From assembly GCA_037969175.1 (NCBI GenBank), contig JBBKWX010000007.1, forward strand, positions 1-27,888: DNA of 27,888 bases, in the 5' to 3' direction. Numbering within the stretch: the stretch's first letter is position 1; every line of letters starts with the position of its first letter. The notes beneath the pieces were generated by a model. It made no database searches. It was not told the origin of the DNA and saw only the letters and a list, made by a program, of their open reading frames with translations. Position numbers and translations under genes: made by a program. Source of the DNA: JBBKWX01 sp037969175 (GTDB lineage: Bacteria > Bacteroidota > Bacteroidia > AKYH767-A > JBBKVM01). Positions 14,430-22,687 of this stretch are shown piece by piece.

Positions 14430-15743
14430 TTAGGAATTGAGATTTTTTCTTCCTACACTGAAATAATTATAACCCAGTTCGGCCATGCGGATCGGGTCAT
14501 ATAAATTCCTTCCGTCAAAGATCACTTTGGAAGGCATCAATGAATTCAATTTTTCAAAATCAGGTGTTCTGAAGACCGTCCACTCAGTTGCAATTAACAA
14601 AGCATCTGCACCTGTAACCGCATCATAAGCATCAGTGGCAAATTCAATTTTATCACCTAAAAGATTCTTTACATTTTTCATCCCTTCAGGATCATATGCT
14701 TTTACAGAAGCTCCAAGTTTCAACAATTCTTCAATGTTATAAAGTGCCGGTGCTTCCCGGATATCATCCGTATCGGGTTTAAAAGATAAACCCCAGATCG
14801 CGATTTTTTTCCCTTTAATATTTCCTCCAAAATGATTCAATATTTTCGGTATCATACTCACTTTCTGATCTTCATTTACTTCCATTACTGAATTCAATAC
14901 TTTGAATTCGTATCGATATTCTTTTGCAGTGTGAGCAAGCGCTTTCACATCTTTTGGAAAACAAGATCCTCCATAACCAATTCCTGCAAAAAGGAAACGT
15001 TTTCCAATTCGGGTATCAGAACCGATACCTACTCTAACATCATCAACATTCGCCCCTACTTGTTCGCATAAATTCGCGATCTCATTCATGAAAGTGATCT
15101 TAGTAGCCAAGAACGCATTTGCAGCGTATTTGGTAAGTTCAGCTGAACGTTCGTCCATGAAATAAATTGGATTTCCCTGTCTTACAAAAGGTGCGTAAAG
15201 ATCAGCCATGGCCTTTCTTGCACGATCTGAACCGGTACCAATAACTACCCTGTCGGGCTTCATGAAATCTTCTACAGCGTATCCTTCTCTTAAAAACTCA
15301 GGATTGGAAACAACATCAAATTCTTTTCCGCCACCGGCAAGAATAGCAGCACTTACTTTTTCTGCAGTGCCAACAGGAACTGTACTTTTATTTACGATGA
15401 TCTTGTAAGTATCCAGCATAGCCCCAAGCTGATTTGCAACCCCAAGGACATAACTAAGATCTGCAGATCCATCTTCACCCGGAGGTGTTGGAAGTGCAAG
15501 AAAAATTATTGAAGCATCTTTTATCGCAGCCTCAAGATCGGTTGTGAAACTTAATCTTCCCTGAGAAATATTCCTTTCAAAATAAACATCCAGATGAGGT
15601 TCGTAAATGGGAACTTCGCCGGCTTTCATTTTATCAACTTTGGCCGCATCAATGTCAACACAGACAACTGTATTTCCCATTTCAGCAAAACAGGTCCCTG
15701 TCACGAGTCCTACATACCCTGTTCCTACTATTGCTAATTTCAT
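14430..15743 (-). CDS. ugd: UDP-glucose 6-dehydrogenase
   Basis: Ugd oxidises UDP-glucose to UDP-glucuronate with two NAD. The 437-residue protein has VGTGYVGLVTG at 6-16, the YEPHLD motif (47-52), LPTPPGEDGSADLSYV (84-99), the NPEFLREG signature (147-154), the catalytic cysteine C261 in GYGGSCFPKD, and WGLSFKPDTDDIREAPA in the C-terminal domain. These separate it clearly from the TviB-class enzyme in the same operon. It supplies the decarboxylase encoded directly downstream, and free UDP-GlcA could also enter a polysaccharide. One base separates its ATG from the stop of the aminotransferase gene upstream. Confidence 0.94.
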   Translation of the reverse strand: MKLAIVGTGYVGLVTGTCFAEMGNTVVCVDIDAAKVDKMKAGEVPIYEPHLDVYFERNISQGRLSFTTDLEAAIKDASIIFLALPTPPGEDGSADLSYVLGVANQLGAMLDTYKIIVNKSTVPVGTAEKVSAAILAGGGKEFDVVSNPEFLREGYAVEDFMKPDRVVIGTGSDRARKAMADLYAPFVRQGNPIYFMDERSAELTKYAANAFLATKITFMNEIANLCEQVGANVDDVRVGIGSDTRIGKRFLFAGIGYGGSCFPKDVKALAHTAKEYRYEFKVLNSVMEVNEDQKVSMIPKILNHFGGNIKGKKIAIWGLSFKPDTDDIREAPALYNIEELLKLGASVKAYDPEGMKNVKNLLGDKIEFATDAYDAVTGADALLIATEWTVFRTPDFEKLNSLMPSKVIFDGRNLYDPIRMAELGYNYFSVGRKNLNS

Positions 15744-15744
15744 A

Positions 15745-16875
15745 TTAACTTCTGATAAATTCTAAAATTGAATTACAAATATATTCTTGCTGATTCTCTT
15801 CCATTTCAGTATGAATTGGCAAAGAGATCACGCATTTGCAAAGGTCTTCAGTAACCGGAAAATCACCCTCTTTATATCTCGGGTCAACATATGCTTTTTG
15901 CATATGCAAGGGTACAGGATAATATACCATAGCCGGTATCTCTCTTTCCTGAAGAAAATTTTTCAAAGCAAAACGATCAACTCCTCTTAGCTTCAATGTA
16001 TATTGATGAAAAACATGAGTAGATCTTGGTTCACGCTTTGGTGTTGTGATAGTAGATTCTCCTGCAAAACGGGAATCGTAAATATCAGCTACATTCCTTC
16101 TAGCCTCTGCATATTGATCCAGATGTCTTAATTTGATTCTGAGAATAGCCGCTTGTATACTATCAAGTCTGCTATTTACACCAATTTCATCGTGATAATA
16201 CATGGTAGATTGTCCATGATTTGCAATCATTCTGATCTTAGCAGCCAAAGCATCATCATTGGTAAAAATAGCCCCACCATCACCAAAACATCCCAAGTTC
16301 TTGCTTGGAAAAAAAGAAGTGGTTCCAACTATTCCCATAGTTCCCGCTTTTACTTGCTTGCCATCTTTCATAGTATACTCAGAACCAATTGCCTGTGCTG
16401 TATCTTCTATCACATGCAGGTTATGTTTCCTTGCAATTTCCATGATCGCTGTCATATCCACACATTGACCAAACAAATGAACAGGCACAATGGCTTTTGT
16501 CTTTGGTGTGATCGCTCTTTCTATAGCAGCCGGATCAATGTTAAACGTTTCAGGATCAACATCCACTAAAACCGGTTTCAATTTCAAAAGTGCGATTACC
16601 TCAGCAGTAGCCACATATGTAAAGCTTGCGGTGATTACTTCATCACCCGGCTCCAAGCCCAAAGCCATCATTGCAATTTGCAGGGCATCAGTACCGTTAG
16701 CACAAGGTATAACATGTCGAACTCCTAAATAATCTTCCAGTTCCTTCTGAAATGACTTCACTTCAGGACCGTTGATATAAGCAGATGAGCGAATTACATC
16801 TAATACTGCAGTGTCAATTTCTTGCTGGATCTTGTTGTATTGGCCGATCAGGTCGACCATGTGTATCTTCTTCAT
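15745..16875 (-). CDS. DegT/DnrJ/EryC1/StrS-family aminotransferase, WbpE-like
   Basis: These PLP enzymes transfer an amino group to a keto sugar nucleotide; in this setting the substrate would be the 3-keto product of the WbpB-like enzyme. The 376-residue protein shows the PLP-lysine K192 in FFPSKNLGCFGDGG, the cofactor-holding IEDTAQAIG (about 156-164), the N-terminal GPEVKSFQKELEDYLG motif and PCANGTDALQIAM (57-69). The length is typical. It is the first gene of the ten-gene operon and the operon promoter should lie in the 16876-17016 spacer. WbpE and WbpB function as a coupled pair in Pseudomonas, which recycles the NADH; the two genes here are separated by three others but remain in the same transcript. 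Confidence 0.9.
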   Translation of the reverse strand: MKKIHMVDLIGQYNKIQQEIDTAVLDVIRSSAYINGPEVKSFQKELEDYLGVRHVIPCANGTDALQIAMMALGLEPGDEVITASFTYVATAEVIALLKLKPVLVDVDPETFNIDPAAIERAITPKTKAIVPVHLFGQCVDMTAIMEIARKHNLHVIEDTAQAIGSEYTMKDGKQVKAGTMGIVGTTSFFPSKNLGCFGDGGAIFTNDDALAAKIRMIANHGQSTMYYHDEIGVNSRLDSIQAAILRIKLRHLDQYAEARRNVADIYDSRFAGESTITTPKREPRSTHVFHQYTLKLRGVDRFALKNFLQEREIPAMVYYPVPLHMQKAYVDPRYKEGDFPVTEDLCKCVISLPIHTEMEENQQEYICNSILEFIRS

Positions 16876-16908
16876 TGTAAATGTAAAAAGCGCTTAATTT
16901 TCAGACTG

Positions 16909-16916
16909 CGAATATA
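16909..16916 (-). promoter_or_regulatory. Possible -7 box for the ten-gene sugar-nucleotide operon
   Basis: On the minus strand the sequence is TATATTCG, one base off TAnnTTTG, 34 bases upstream of the first ATG of the operon. There is no -33 element at normal spacing. The call is weak, but it is the best match in the divergent spacer for this strand. Confidence 0.25.
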
Positions 16917-16994
16917 GGCAATTATTTAGGATTGAAGATGTACAAGCCCTAATGAAGCGTTATGAATACGGTATCTGCTAAGGTCTAAAAACAC

Positions 16995-17002
16995 TATCTT
17001 TG
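16995..17002 (+). promoter_or_regulatory. -7 box of the barrel protein-waaA promoter
   Basis: TATCTTTG matches TAnnTTTG exactly. The transcript would begin near 17008, at or just past a TTG codon at 17008 that could otherwise be taken as a start, so the ATG at 17017 or 17023 is more likely. Confidence 0.6.
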
Positions 17003-17016
17003 AACCCTTGAAAATT

Positions 17017-17781
17017 ATGAAAATGAGATCAAAACAAGGATTGCTTACTTTATTATGTTTTTTCCTGATTTATACCTCTGACGCTCAGGTAAATGTACGT
17101 GATTCGATTATAAGTTCCCCATTTTTCGCAGCTACATACACGATCCAGGTTCCCGGAGCGGATCTCAATGACCGATTTGGTTTGAATTCTAACCTTGGTT
17201 TTCAAGCACTTTGGAAAACTAAGCAGAATTGGATCTTTGGTTTTTCGGGGAATTTTCTTTTTGGGAGTGATGTAAAGGAAGATAGTGTACTTGCCGGTAT
17301 CAGTACTGAACAAGGTGCTGTACTGGGGCAGGATGGGAAATATGCAGATATCCGATATTTTGAAAGAGGGTATACTGTACAGTCACATGTAGGGAAGCTC
17401 TTTCCGGTTATTGGACCCAACCCCAACAGCGGGATTCTTATCATGGGTGGAATCGGATTCATTCAACACAAAATCAGGATTGAGACGATTGGAAACACGG
17501 TACCCCATTTAAACAAAGCGTACAAAAAAGGATATGACAGACTGACCAATGGATTGTACCTTAGTCAGTTTATTGGCTATCAGCATTTTGGCAATAGACG
17601 TATGATAAATTTTTATGCAGGGATCGATCTAGGACAAGGTTTCACAGAAAATAGACGCAGTTATAATTTTGATACTATGGGCCCTGATAACACGAAAAGG
17701 CTGGATCTCTTTTACGGTGCCAAAGTTGGATGGATCGTCCCTCTGTACAAAAAAAGACCAAACGACTTTTACGTTAACTAA
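17017..17781 (+). CDS. Predicted outer-membrane beta-barrel protein of unknown function
   Basis: I do not recognise a named family. The protein (254 residues from the ATG at 17017; 17023 is also possible) starts with a signal peptide, MRSKQGLLTLLCFFLIYTSDAQ in the shorter reading, split by a basic end, a hydrophobic core and an AQ cleavage site. The mature part has alternating strands with aromatic girdle residues (FGLNSNLGFQALWKTKQNW, GFSGNFLFGSD, GGIGFIQHKIRIE, FYAGIDLGQGF) and ends with a strand and the tail KKRPNDFYVN, consistent with an 8- to 10-stranded barrel. Six bases separate it from waaA, so the two are co-transcribed, hinting at an envelope role. The operon is divergent from the sugar-nucleotide operon. 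Confidence 0.75.
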   Translation: MKMRSKQGLLTLLCFFLIYTSDAQVNVRDSIISSPFFAATYTIQVPGADLNDRFGLNSNLGFQALWKTKQNWIFGFSGNFLFGSDVKEDSVLAGISTEQGAVLGQDGKYADIRYFERGYTVQSHVGKLFPVIGPNPNSGILIMGGIGFIQHKIRIETIGNTVPHLNKAYKKGYDRLTNGLYLSQFIGYQHFGNRRMINFYAGIDLGQGFTENRRSYNFDTMGPDNTKRLDLFYGAKVGWIVPLYKKRPNDFYVN

Positions 17782-17787
17782 TAATTT

Positions 17788-19020
17788 ATGATCCTGGTTT
17801 ATTCCTTGTTGATACAGCTTTATGGATTAGGGATAAACATTGCTGCCTTATTTAATTCCAAAGCAAAAAGCTGGCTGGAAGGAAGAAGAGATCCTGACAA
17901 ACTATTTAGTTCTTTTCCAAAAGACGAGCGAAAAAAAATCTGGGTTCATTGTGCATCCCTGGGCGAATTCGAACAGGGAAGACCCGTGATAGAAGAGCTA
18001 AAGAATAAATTTCCCGAAGCATATATCTTGCTTACATTCTTTTCTCCTAGCGGATATGAGATCAGAAAAAATTATCCACTTGTTGACCAAGTCGCATACC
18101 TTCCTTTAGATACCGCATCGAATGCAAAAAAGTTTGTTGATTCGCTCCGACCTGATCTAAGTATTTTTATCAAATATGAATTTTGGTTTAATTATTTAAA
18201 AAATCTTGCTGAGCTTGGTAAACCGGTGATTGTAGTTTCAGCAATATTTCGTCCTTCGCAATGGTTTTTTAAATGGTATGCGTTCGGTTTTATTAAATCT
18301 TTCAGATCCATAACTCATTATTTCGTTCAGGATACTATGTCTTTGGATTTGCTTGCTGCGAAAGGAATACATCAAGCTACTGTAACCGGCGATACTCGAT
18401 TTGATCGTGTGATGGCTTTATCTAAAGATTCACAAAATATTTCCTTGCTTGACAATTTGCAGAATAAAAAGGTCTTGGTCGCTGGAAGTACATGGCCAAA
18501 AGATGAAGAGCTGATCAAAGCATGTTCAGGATCTCTGCCGGAAAACTTACTTTACATTATCGTTCCTCATGATATTTCAAATCAAAGAATCGAAAACTGT
18601 ATTTCACTCAGTCCTTCTCCTGCATATCGCTACAGTCAGTTGGGTTCAGAACTGCCAAAAGATGCGAGAAGTATCATCATAGATAAGATCGGATTGTTAA
18701 GTTCGATCTATAAATATGCGGATGTTTGTTTTGTTGGTGGTGGATTTGGAAAAGGGATCCATAACACACTTGAAGCTGCCGTTTATGGAAAACCGGTGAT
18801 CTTTGGACCGAATTTCCAAAAATTCAATGAAGCTAAGGGACTGATTGCAGCTGGGGCTGCGTTTAGTGTTAAGACGGAAACGGAGGCATCAAAACTTATC
18901 AATCTTTTATTGAGTAATGATAAAAAGAGGGAAACCGTTTCAACAAGTAGTTTGAGATTCGTTCAGCAAAATACCGGTTCAACCTTTATGGTAATGAATG
19001 CAATTGTAAAATACTTGTAA
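17788..19020 (+). CDS. waaA: 3-deoxy-D-manno-octulosonic acid (Kdo) transferase
   Basis: WaaA (KdtA) transfers Kdo from CMP-Kdo to lipid A precursor at the cytoplasmic face of the inner membrane. The 410-residue protein is of usual length (E. coli 425). The first 22 residues are a hydrophobic anchor; the acceptor-site glutamate is E60 in HCASLGEFEQGRP; the GT-B C-terminal half contains VAGSTWPKDEE (about 231-241), VPHD, and the nucleotide-binding FVGGGFGKGIHNTLEAAVYG segment (from about residue 312) followed by KPVIFGPNFQKFNEA. The sequence alone does not show whether one or two Kdo residues are added. It follows the barrel-like gene by six bases and is followed by a separate Crp-type gene with its own promoter. 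Confidence 0.94.
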   Translation: MILVYSLLIQLYGLGINIAALFNSKAKSWLEGRRDPDKLFSSFPKDERKKIWVHCASLGEFEQGRPVIEELKNKFPEAYILLTFFSPSGYEIRKNYPLVDQVAYLPLDTASNAKKFVDSLRPDLSIFIKYEFWFNYLKNLAELGKPVIVVSAIFRPSQWFFKWYAFGFIKSFRSITHYFVQDTMSLDLLAAKGIHQATVTGDTRFDRVMALSKDSQNISLLDNLQNKKVLVAGSTWPKDEELIKACSGSLPENLLYIIVPHDISNQRIENCISLSPSPAYRYSQLGSELPKDARSIIIDKIGLLSSIYKYADVCFVGGGFGKGIHNTLEAAVYGKPVIFGPNFQKFNEAKGLIAAGAAFSVKTETEASKLINLLLSNDKKRETVSTSSLRFVQQNTGSTFMVMNAIVKYL

Positions 19021-19068
19021 AGTATTGCATCTTTGGTAAAAGAGATACCATTGATCTGGACATATTTT

Positions 19069-19076
19069 TATCTTTG
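19069..19076 (+). promoter_or_regulatory. -7 box of the Crp/Fnr regulator promoter
   Basis: TATCTTTG matches TAnnTTTG exactly, 17 bases before the ATG at 19094, giving a leader of about 12 bases. A TTG at 19051 is nearer than the usual -33 spacing. Confidence 0.6.
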
Positions 19077-19093
19077 TAATACAATTTTGTTTT

Positions 19094-19774
19094 ATGTCTG
19101 ACGAACATTTCTGGTATCTGGAAAACATTAATTTAAACGATTACTTATGTCCCACAAAAATGGGAAATATGGTTGATCATAGGTTGATGAAAGTATTTTC
19201 CAAAGGAGAGTATATTTATTTTTCTAACGACCCTTCAAATCGAATCTATTTTTTAGAGAAGGGAAAAGTGAAGATCGGTGCCTATTCTGAAGCTGGAAAA
19301 GAGATGATCAAAGCTATCATACACCCCGGAGAGATCTTTGGAGAAAAAGCGTTGGCAGGTGAAAAATTCAGAGATGACTTTGCGATGGCTGCCGATAATG
19401 AAGTTCATATTTGTTCAATGTCACTTGATGACATGAAGTCTATGATGCTGGATAAGATCGATTTTAGTTTGTCAATCACAAAACAAATAGGAAGCAAACT
19501 TTTAAAAGCAGAGAGACGGGTTGAATCATTAGTCTTTAAAGATGCGCGTGAAAGAATCATTGAATTCCTTGCTGACCAGATCCGGGAACATGGTATTGAA
19601 AAAGAAGGAAGACTTTATGTTGATGATTTTCTTACACATCAGGAGATAGCCAACCTTACCGGCACTTCCAGACAAACGGTCACCACCATGCTAAATGAAT
19701 TGCGGGAGGAAGGCCTTATTGATTTTGGCAGAGGCGAACTCAGTATTGATGCCTCGACTCAATTACTGAATTGA
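19094..19774 (+). CDS. Crp/Fnr-family transcriptional regulator
   Basis: The 226-residue protein has an N-terminal cyclic-nucleotide-binding-type jelly-roll (residues 33-120, with FSKGEYIYFSNDPSNRIYFLEKGKVKIG split across strands and GEIFGEKALAG at 79-89), a dimer helix (about 122-150), and a winged helix-turn-helix at 181-204 (THQEIANLTGTSRQTVTTML). Only two cysteines (C19, C107) are present, so it lacks the four-cysteine iron-sulfur site of FNR. The cAMP-binding RxS signature is not clear either, so the ligand is unknown. It has its own promoter and ends five bases before the convergent T9SS gene, with no terminator between. Confidence 0.9.
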   Translation: MSDEHFWYLENINLNDYLCPTKMGNMVDHRLMKVFSKGEYIYFSNDPSNRIYFLEKGKVKIGAYSEAGKEMIKAIIHPGEIFGEKALAGEKFRDDFAMAADNEVHICSMSLDDMKSMMLDKIDFSLSITKQIGSKLLKAERRVESLVFKDARERIIEFLADQIREHGIEKEGRLYVDDFLTHQEIANLTGTSRQTVTTMLNELREEGLIDFGRGELSIDASTQLLN

Positions 19775-19779
19775 TCTAT

Positions 19780-21333
19780 CTATTGGAGTAAAACTAATTT
19801 TTCCGTGAACTGATCCGTTTCACCAATGATCTGAATAAAATAGATCCCTTTATCTAAATGTTTGAGATCGACCTTTTTTCGGTTTGATCCTTTCTTAGCA
19901 GCCATAGATCGGCTTTCAATCAATTCAGCTTTGGAGTTATAAACTTTGATAAGGAGATCATTATTCTGTGTTGAAATATACTCAACTGAAAATATTCCTC
20001 GGGATGGATTTGGGTATAGCTCGATATTGCTAAGCGGGGTAATATTTACTGTTGTCAGATCAGAATAAGTAAAGCTTCCATTCAGATCAATTTGCTTTAA
20101 TCTGTAATAGATCGTTCCTGATTTGTTTATTATATCCGTATAAGCATACTCTAATATCTGAGTGCTGTTAATAGCTCCACGAATTTTACCTACCGGCTCA
20201 AACTTATTAGCATCAAAAGATCTTTCCAATTCAAACCATTCATTATTCAATTCTGATGCGGTAGTCCATTCAACGATCACAGCTTTGTTTGCAACTTTGG
20301 CTTGGAATGAAACCAGTTCAATTGGCAATGGAACTGCACCCACAAAATAAGGATACTGACTTAATCTCAGACATGCAGCAGTTGGTGTGTAGCAATACGT
20401 ATAATCTTGACCAACAGTCAAACCTGTCATTGTAGTATTAGATAGATCTCCGGAATCTAAAACAGGCCCGCATCCGCTTCCCTGAACAGTCCAGGTAGCT
20501 CCATAAACAGTTCCTCCGGTACACCCTCTGGTATTAGCTATCATGCCCATAGTAACTGTGGAGTTGTTTGCCGTAAAAGTGTAACAATAGGTATTACTTT
20601 GGTTTTCATTGAGGGGTGCGTGCAAATCATATTCCGGACAACTCGATGTGACCTGAGCAACAGTGGGCGTAGATGAGAATCCACATGCGGGGCCACATGG
20701 CGAACTACAAGAACTGCAATCTTCCGTCTCTCCTACTCGAAGGCAGAAATCAGCTCCTCTGGAACCCGGAGGGCCTCCTCCACATCCACCTAACGTTGTA
20801 TTATAAATTACACGAATATAATACGTATCACCTGCCGTCAATCCTGTTAGGTTATGAATATTCATTAATGGGCCACCGCTAATGTCTTCACAATTTAATT
20901 CTGTACCCGGCAAGCAACCATTACTGAATACTGAAGATCCAAGATAACACCCCGAAGAAGCGGTGCGGTCGACTGTAACATACATGTCCGCTTGTGTTGC
21001 AACAAAACTATACCAGACACTTTGATCCGGTGGTGCGTTACAAGTAGTGTCTTCACCTGCTTCAATACTACCATCTATGGTTGTTCCTGAAACGCATGGA
21101 TCCCCAACAGTTAGTGGAATAGCATCTGCACAATCATCATTGGAAGGAGGAGCTAACCGCGATGAGCTAGTTTCGTTATTCAGAATTGTTTGATGTATAT
21201 TTGAACTTTCAGTTTCTGTTGTGAAAACTGTTCTTTCTTTAATTTTTTCCGGCTGGAGATCTTGCGCCGTTGCTATAAATGATATACAGATAAAAATCGA
21301 CGACAAAATAATAGAGTAACTTTTTAGTTTCAT
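19780..21333 (-). CDS. Secreted T9SS cargo protein with cysteine-rich repeats (paralogue A)
   Basis: Function unknown. The 517-residue protein has a signal peptide (1-23, cut after ATA/Q), then APPSNDDCADAI (61-72) opening a carbohydrate-binding- or PPC-like beta domain with the QSVWYSF (104-110), MNIHNLTGLTAGDTYYIRV (about 157-175) pattern. A cysteine cluster C206, C209, C213, C217 (CSSCSSPCGPACGF) precedes a second similar beta domain, then LPIELVSFQAKV (336-347), a third beta domain with NEWFELERS and YYRLKQID, and a C-terminal type A sorting domain (about 437-517, LYPNPSRGIFSVEY to KLVLLQ) that directs export by T9SS. It is a full-length paralogue of the gene at 25482-27014, in the same orientation. 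Sixteen or more cysteines suggest disulfide stabilisation outside the cell. Confidence 0.88.
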   Translation of the reverse strand: MKLKSYSIILSSIFICISFIATAQDLQPEKIKERTVFTTETESSNIHQTILNNETSSSRLAPPSNDDCADAIPLTVGDPCVSGTTIDGSIEAGEDTTCNAPPDQSVWYSFVATQADMYVTVDRTASSGCYLGSSVFSNGCLPGTELNCEDISGGPLMNIHNLTGLTAGDTYYIRVIYNTTLGGCGGGPPGSRGADFCLRVGETEDCSSCSSPCGPACGFSSTPTVAQVTSSCPEYDLHAPLNENQSNTYCYTFTANNSTVTMGMIANTRGCTGGTVYGATWTVQGSGCGPVLDSGDLSNTTMTGLTVGQDYTYCYTPTAACLRLSQYPYFVGAVPLPIELVSFQAKVANKAVIVEWTTASELNNEWFELERSFDANKFEPVGKIRGAINSTQILEYAYTDIINKSGTIYYRLKQIDLNGSFTYSDLTTVNITPLSNIELYPNPSRGIFSVEYISTQNNDLLIKVYNSKAELIESRSMAAKKGSNRKKVDLKHLDKGIYFIQIIGETDQFTEKLVLLQ

Positions 21334-21484
21334 TACAATAAAATCTTGGTTGAGTCCTTATTATAAGAAAAATAATTAACTTTTCCTAATTTAAATCCAA
21401 TTTACATAACTTAACAATCTCTATATCAGAAGTTAATGCGAAACATTATCATGCATCTAAATTTCTGTTTTGCTTCTTAATTAA

Positions 21485-22687
21485 ATGAAAATTTTAAAAA
21501 ATAATTCTCTGAAAAATACACTTTCAATATCCTCCTATTCAAAAGTGCAAGAGATAGATATAAATGACTGGAATAGCGTTTATTCCGGCTCTAATATATA
21601 TTTATCATTGCCGTATCTTGAATCACTGGAAACTTCATTATCACAGTCTGTAAGTTTCAGATACCTTATTTTATATGATGATAAAAAAAAACCGGCAGGT
21701 ATATTTTCTTTTCAAATTCTCGATTTTATCGACAAGGGAATAAGTGATGCAGGAACTTTTTGCAGCATCAGCAACAAAATAAAATCAAAACTAATTTCCG
21801 GTGATGGGATCAAAGTTCTGCTTTGTGGGAGTGCTTTTTCTTGCGGCGAAAATGGATTTGAATTTAAAGATAAAGCGACAGAGAAAAAATTCAATCAAGA
21901 TCTTCCTGAAATTATTGAGTCCATTGGAAAATTTGATGAGGTAACAAAAAACGCCTCTTTATTTTTGATCAAAGAATTTTGGCAAGAGACTAAGTTACCC
22001 GTAATTGCTCTAAGCTCAGGGAAGTATCTAAAGTTTAATATAGATGTTAATATGATCCTGAATATTGACTCTTCATGGAAATCTTTTGAAGATTATTTAG
22101 AATCCATGACAACCAAATTCAGAACGAAGGCCAAAAGCGTCTTCAACCGATCTGAGAATTTAATAACTAAAATATTCAATGCTTCAGAAATAAAAAAACA
22201 TGCAGTTGAAATTGAAAAATTATACGCTGAGGTTTTAGATAATGCTGATTTTACATTTGGAGAATTAAATGCCCGAACATTTGAAAATTTAAAAACAAAA
22301 TTGGGAAAAGAATTTTTCTTTGATGGATATTTCTTGAACGAAAATCTGGTTGGATTTAAAGCGGGGATAATCCACAATGGAATTCTTGATGCGAACTATG
22401 TTGGCTTTAATTACAAGATCAATAAAGAGCTCGGATTATATCAAAGGATGCTATATGATTTTATAGATAGCGGCATTAAGAATAAATGTTCAGAAGTGAG
22501 ATTCGGAAGGACGGCGGAAGAGTTGAAATCGAGTCTGGGTGCAGAACCTGTTGATATGACCCTATTGCTAAAGCATCGCAATTTCATTTCAAATCATGTA
22601 ATAAAACCTTTTATCAAAGCTGTTGCACCAAGTGAGTTTTCATTGAGAAGACCATTCAAAGCTGCATATTATAAGCAATTGACTTAA
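21485..22687 (+). CDS. GNAT/FemAB-like acyltransferase domain protein
   Basis: The 400-residue protein resembles the BioF2-like/FemAB-related group of GNAT-fold transferases, which add acyl or aminoacyl groups to small molecules or cell-wall and surface-glycan substrates. An N-terminal half (about 35-165) has SLPYLESLETSLSQSVSFRYLIL divided into helix and strand; the second half has the GNAT core with KFRTKAKSVFNRSE (211-224), FFFDGYFLNENLVGFKAG (277-294), DANYVGFNYKIN (302-313) and a helix LGLYQRMLYDFIDSGI (317-331). No signal peptide is seen. It shares one base (TAATG) with the downstream metal-dependent hydrolase and the two are surely co-translated. The substrate is not identifiable. Confidence 0.72.
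   Translation: MKILKNNSLKNTLSISSYSKVQEIDINDWNSVYSGSNIYLSLPYLESLETSLSQSVSFRYLILYDDKKKPAGIFSFQILDFIDKGISDAGTFCSISNKIKSKLISGDGIKVLLCGSAFSCGENGFEFKDKATEKKFNQDLPEIIESIGKFDEVTKNASLFLIKEFWQETKLPVIALSSGKYLKFNIDVNMILNIDSSWKSFEDYLESMTTKFRTKAKSVFNRSENLITKIFNASEIKKHAVEIEKLYAEVLDNADFTFGELNARTFENLKTKLGKEFFFDGYFLNENLVGFKAGIIHNGILDANYVGFNYKINKELGLYQRMLYDFIDSGIKNKCSEVRFGRTAEELKSSLGAEPVDMTLLLKHRNFISNHVIKPFIKAVAPSEFSLRRPFKAAYYKQLT

Noticed and set aside
10543..15743. Two copies of the same UDP-glucose dehydrogenase
   Set aside because: The signature motifs differ (SPERINPGD against NPEFLREG), so they belong to different substrate classes.
6672..16875. Complete O-antigen or capsule gene cluster
   Set aside because: No glycosyltransferase, flippase, polymerase or export gene is present, so only precursor synthesis is supported.
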